Assembly: GCA_000432995.1 (NCBI GenBank)
Contig: HF972650.1
Span: 38,241 to 46,702 of the forward strand
Source: Clostridium sp. CAG:1013
GTDB lineage: Bacteria; Bacillota; Clostridia; Oscillospirales; Acutalibacteraceae
Length of the DNA stretch: 8,462 nt
Direction: 5' to 3'
The notes below the pieces were generated by a model. The model saw only the letters and a program-made list of their open reading frames with translations. It had not been told where the DNA came from and did no database searches. Below are positions 6,338 to 8,462 of this stretch, in pieces. A program made the translations under genes and the position numbers. Position 1 is the first letter of the stretch; each line of letters opens with the position of its first letter.

Positions 6338-7256
6338 AGTTTGTTTTTTGCAAGGTTTCTCTCAAAAGTTCCTGAACTTCTCCCAAAGTCGCAAAGGGTT
6401 TTCGCCCCAAGCGTTGAGCCCACTGCACTAGGAAATCTGGTCCGAAATCGTGAAGACACAGGCAGTCCAGCAGCCGTTCCACAAAGCCTTCCGGGTCTTC
6501 TCCAGCGAAAAGACGCCAAAGCCGGCCATTTCCCCGAAGCAGCTCAAAGGCGATAGGCCCAAGTTCGTACCAGGCTGGGGCTAGGTGGGCGTCGGCCCAG
6601 TCGATTACTGTCAGGCTACCATCTTCTCCTACTAACAAGTTTTCTCCGGTAAGATCTCCATGGACCAGCTCCGGTTTTTCCAGATCCAGCGTCTCCAGAC
6701 GGGCCAGCAGATCCTCCCGCAGCCTAGGAGAAAGTTTTTCCAGCCGAGGATTATTCCGGGCCTCCCGCTTCAAGTCCCGGTCAGGCAGCAACCCCAATGC
6801 CGGACGGTTTAGCCGGGTAAGCAGCTCCTTTAGCTGTTCCACCAGCTGTTCCTTCTGGGCAGCGGAAGCGGTAGCCAACCAGTCTCCCGCTTCTATTCCA
6901 GGAGAATAGGCGGTGGCCAGGTAGTAAAAATCATATTTGTCGGAGATCATCCCCTGGGCCACAGGTTGAGGGGTGGGAACGCCCCAAGCGGCGGCCTGAC
7001 AACAGGCTGCGGTCTCGGTGTGAAAATCCGGTTCCGGGTCCAGACCGGACTCTTTTGGGAAAAAGATCTTCAACACCAGGTCCCCACACCGGAACACTCC
7101 GTTGGTGCCGGGAGTCAGAGGGGAGAGGGGATGCCAGGGCAGCCCCTCCCGGCGGCAGATCTCTTGAGCCAGGGGAGTGAAGGCGGGGATGGATTGAAAC
7201 ACCCGTCCCCAGTCCTGCCAGTTCGTGATGGTTTCCAGAAAAAGGTGGTCGCTCAT
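6336..7256 (-). CDS. Aminoglycoside phosphotransferase/choline kinase-family protein
   Basis: A 306-residue cytosolic protein with the APH-type kinase fold. Visible motifs: VLKIFFP with Lys63 as the likely ATP-binding lysine, Glu81 as a candidate helix-C partner, the catalytic loop VHGDLTGENLLV with Asp201 and Asn206, and the metal-binding IDWAD with Asp219. The active site appears intact. Start: ATG (7256-7254) overlaps the dcd stop codon as ATGA, and AAGGA (plus-strand 7266-7270) lies nine bases upstream inside dcd, so translation is probably coupled. The substrate is unknown. This fold acts on aminoglycosides, choline, sugars, nucleosides, homoserine and others; chromosomal clostridial members often have no role in resistance. 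Coupling with dcd suggests, weakly, a small-molecule kinase with housekeeping use. It shares the terminator at 6295-6337 with the SUF operon. Confidence 0.88.
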   Translation of the reverse strand: MSDHLFLETITNWQDWGRVFQSIPAFTPLAQEICRREGLPWHPLSPLTPGTNGVFRCGDLVLKIFFPKESGLDPEPDFHTETAACCQAAAWGVPTPQPVAQGMISDKYDFYYLATAYSPGIEAGDWLATASAAQKEQLVEQLKELLTRLNRPALGLLPDRDLKREARNNPRLEKLSPRLREDLLARLETLDLEKPELVHGDLTGENLLVGEDGSLTVIDWADAHLAPAWYELGPIAFELLRGNGRLWRLFAGEDPEGFVERLLDCLCLHDFGPDFLVQWAQRLGRKPFATLGEVQELLRETLQKTN

Positions 7257-7774
7257 TTTTCAAAATCCTTGTACAACAGGCTAGGTTGGATGCCTGTGTT
7301 GTTCTGGTATTTTCCGCTGGAGTAAGGCTCGTACTCCCCTTGAATATCGTGGTAGTAGATCTGACAGATCTCTACGTTGGGATAGATCCGGATGGGCTGG
7401 ACGCAAAAGATTTCCAGGGTCCAGTACCCGGAGAAGCCCACGTCGCCGAACCCGGCGGTAACATGGATGAACAATCCCAGCCGCCCAATAGAGGAGCGCC
7501 CCTCCAGCATGGGGACAAAGCGGTCGGTCTTGGTGAATTCGTTGGTGCGTCCCAAGTAGAGCTTGTTGGGTTCCAGTACCAGACCTGTTTCCGGGATGGT
7601 CAGAGTCTTTACAGGGTTGGGGGTTTTCATATCCAGCTGATGGTTTTCGTAGACCAGCAGCTGATTGTGCAGGGAAAGGTTATAACTGTTGGGATTGAGC
7701 CGTTTTGGGTCGTAAGGCTCGATGATGATTTCCTTTCCCATGTGCTGGGCGATGGCTTTTCCCGATAAGATCAT
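7253..7774 (-). CDS. dcd: dCTP deaminase (Dcd family, dUTPase-like fold)
   Basis: A 173-residue cytosolic enzyme that deaminates dCTP to dUTP, feeding dUMP and then dTTP synthesis; some members also hydrolyse dUTP. ATG (7774-7772) is preceded on the minus strand by AAAGGAG (plus-strand 7785-7791). Visible motifs: GRSSIGRLGL (92-101), HVTAGFGDVGFSGYWTLEI (104-122) with Glu121 as the expected catalytic glutamate, and the C-terminal nucleotide lid containing SSGKYQNNTG (152-161). E. coli Dcd has 193 residues; this shorter length is usual in Firmicutes-type members. The TAGFGD-GFSG stretch, with Asp111, looks closer to bifunctional DCD-DUT proteins than to the TAHRIDPGWSG of E. coli Dcd, so intrinsic dUTPase activity is possible but cannot be decided here. 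First gene of a two-gene minus-strand operon. Confidence 0.93.
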   Translation of the reverse strand: MILSGKAIAQHMGKEIIIEPYDPKRLNPNSYNLSLHNQLLVYENHQLDMKTPNPVKTLTIPETGLVLEPNKLYLGRTNEFTKTDRFVPMLEGRSSIGRLGLFIHVTAGFGDVGFSGYWTLEIFCVQPIRIYPNVEICQIYYHDIQGEYEPYSSGKYQNNTGIQPSLLYKDFEK

Positions 7775-7829
7775 GGGGTGTCAGCTCCTTTCTTCGCCGG
7801 AGTAGGTGGCTGTTGGACCGGCTTTTTTC

Positions 7830-7858
7830 ATGATACCATGCCTGCTATAAACAAACAA
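7830..7858 (-). promoter_or_regulatory. Predicted promoter of the dcd operon
   Basis: Read on the minus strand, TTGTTT (plus-strand 7853-7858, three of six matches) lies 17 bases from TATCAT (7830-7835, five of six). A TGG precedes the -10, giving an extended -10 element. The expected leader is about 49 bases and contains a small hairpin formed by GCCGG/CCGGC (7796-7800 with 7818-7822). Confidence 0.62.
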
Positions 7859-7878
7859 GGGGATCTCCTAAGTGAGAG

Positions 7879-7910
7879 GGATTTACCCCTTTCCTTTTTG
7901 TGGGAAATCC
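7879..7910. repeat. Inverted repeat just upstream of the MATE -10 box
   Basis: GGATTT-A-CCC (7879-7888) pairs with GGG-AAATCC (7902-7910): nine base pairs with one bulged A and a 13-base loop. It ends two bases before the predicted -10 and spans the region where a -35 would be, so it could be an activator or repressor site. No T-tract follows it. Function unknown. Confidence 0.4.
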
Positions 7911-7912
7911 TG

Positions 7913-7918
7913 TACAAT
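7913..7918 (+). promoter_or_regulatory. -10 box of the MATE gene promoter
   Basis: TACAAT matches the -10 consensus at five of six positions, 41 bases before the GTG start. At 17-base spacing the -35 would be TTTCCT (7890-7895), a poor match, so the promoter may be weak or need an activator. The same TACAATA occurs at the predicted sufC promoter. Confidence 0.5.
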
Positions 7919-7941
7919 AAAAGTTGCAGTTAAAACTTTTA
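7918..7941. promoter_or_regulatory. Dyad operator or leader hairpin of the MATE gene
   Basis: TAAAAGTT (7918-7925) and AACTTTTA (7934-7941) are perfect eight-base inverted arms separated by eight bases. The dyad starts at the last base of the -10 box, covers the predicted transcription start, and ends two bases before the ribosome binding site AAAGG (7944-7948). The layout fits repression by a MarR- or TetR-type dimer, as is common for efflux genes, though no regulator gene is visible in the window. A 5' mRNA hairpin is the alternative. Confidence 0.6.
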
Positions 7942-7958
7942 AGAAAGGTGGACATGGA

Positions 7959-8462
7959 GTGGGATTAGTTGAGGGAATACGTCCTTATTTGGGAGACAAG
8001 GAATTTTACAAACGAGTGGCAGCCATCGCCCTGCCTATTTCAGCCCAGAGCTTGATTACTATTGGCGTGAACATGACCGACACCATCATGCTGGGCAAGC
8101 TGGGGGAGACAGCTCTGTCGGCTTCGTCTTTGGCCAACCAGTTCATCAGTATTTTTCAGATCTGCTGTATGGGCATCGGTATGGGGGCTTCGGTGCTCAC
8201 TTCTCGGTTTTGGGGCATGCAGGACAAGCACTCTTTGCGGAAAGCCATCACGATTATGCTGCGGCTGTGCTTTGTATTCGGGCTGGTGTTCACTGCGGCT
8301 ACCATTATCACCCCCGATGGTCTTATGCGTATCTACACCAGTGAACCGGACATCATCCAGGCCGGAGCCAGCTATTTCCGGTGGTCCATTCCTTGCTACT
8401 GGCTTTTGGGATTTTCCCTCACCTGCACCATCGTGCTGCGCAGCGTGGGTCAGGTGCGGCTG
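7959..8462 (+). CDS. MATE-family multidrug efflux transporter, N-terminal part (cut by window edge)
   Basis: The first 168 codons of an integral membrane exporter that uses an ion gradient to expel drugs or metabolites. The likely start is GTG 7959, with AAAGG (7944-7948) ten bases upstream. The nearby ATG 7954 is in another frame and reaches a stop after four codons. Predicted membrane helices lie near residues 19-38, 54-80, 94-118 and 134-160. The DTIMLGKLGETALSA segment (41-55), with Asp41 at the end of helix 1, and FWGMQDKHSLRKA (84-96) are typical of MATE N-terminal halves, which usually run to about 450 residues in full. It is transcribed divergently from dcd. Substrate is unknown; among MATE proteins the style fits the NorM/DinF-like Firmicutes group. 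Confidence 0.9.
   Translation, partial: MGLVEGIRPYLGDKEFYKRVAAIALPISAQSLITIGVNMTDTIMLGKLGETALSASSLANQFISIFQICCMGIGMGASVLTSRFWGMQDKHSLRKAITIMLRLCFVFGLVFTAATIITPDGLMRIYTSEPDIIQAGASYFRWSIPCYWLLGFSLTCTIVLRSVGQVRL

Noticed and set aside
6336..7256. Antibiotic-resistance call for the APH-family gene
   Set aside because: Only the general kinase motifs are visible, the context is housekeeping (dcd), and there is no sign of a mobile element or of base composition unlike the neighbours.
7796..7828. GCCGG/CCGGC hairpin followed by six T on the plus strand, resembling a terminator
   Set aside because: No plus-strand gene ends before it, the stem has only five pairs with a 17-base loop, and it lies in the dcd leader; treated as a minor leader hairpin.
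1..8462. CRISPR array, tRNA or rRNA genes, insertion sequences, phage genes, known riboswitch
   Set aside because: No regularly spaced repeats, no cloverleaf or rRNA-like sequence, no transposase or integrase motifs and no recognisable aptamer were seen on either strand.

Overview
The window is GC-rich (high fifties percent by eye) and densely coded. It looks like the chromosome of an anaerobic, gut-type Clostridia (Oscillospiraceae-like) bacterium. The protein styles support this: a CadC-type ArsR repressor with a split HMA/ATPase, a two-gene minimal SUF set, and a clostridial GH31 glycosidase. Strong AAAGGAG-type ribosome binding sites and sigma-A-like promoters agree. The taxon is inferred from protein style, not from a marker gene. 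I see no rRNA, tRNA, CRISPR array, insertion sequence or phage gene, and no gene-free stretch longer than about 185 bases.

Layout: (1) 3-1892, the 3' part of a family 31 glycoside hydrolase gene whose start lies left of the window, closed by a strong terminator. (2) 1925-4530, a heavy-metal efflux operon: promoter and dyad operator, a CadC-like repressor, a free-standing 72-residue HMA metal-binding protein, and a Zn/Cd/Pb P1B-type ATPase that has no HMA domain of its own. (3) 4510-6280, a two-gene iron-sulfur assembly operon (SufC-like ATPase plus one SufB/SufD-family scaffold). Its promoter lies in the 3' end of the ATPase gene and its leader carries a long hairpin. (4) 6295-6337, a bidirectional terminator between convergent units. 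(5) 7774 down to 6336 on the minus strand, dcd (dCTP deaminase) followed by an APH/choline-kinase-type phosphotransferase, joined by an ATGA overlap. (6) 7775-7958, a divergent promoter region. (7) 7959 to the right edge, the first 168 codons of a MATE efflux transporter starting at GTG, with a dyad over its predicted transcription start.

How the genes work together: the repressor should release its operator when Cd, Pb or Zn rises, so the HMA protein and ATPase are made and the metal is expelled. The SUF-like pair builds or transfers Fe-S clusters, a process sensitive to the same thiophilic metals, but it appears to have its own promoter. dcd feeds dUMP/dTTP synthesis; the role of the coupled kinase-fold gene is unknown.

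Most genes belong to known families. The points most worth a second look are the compact terminator/promoter/operator at 1909-1975, the split HMA-ATPase arrangement, the sufC leader hairpin, and the MATE-promoter dyad. I found no convincing wholly new system.
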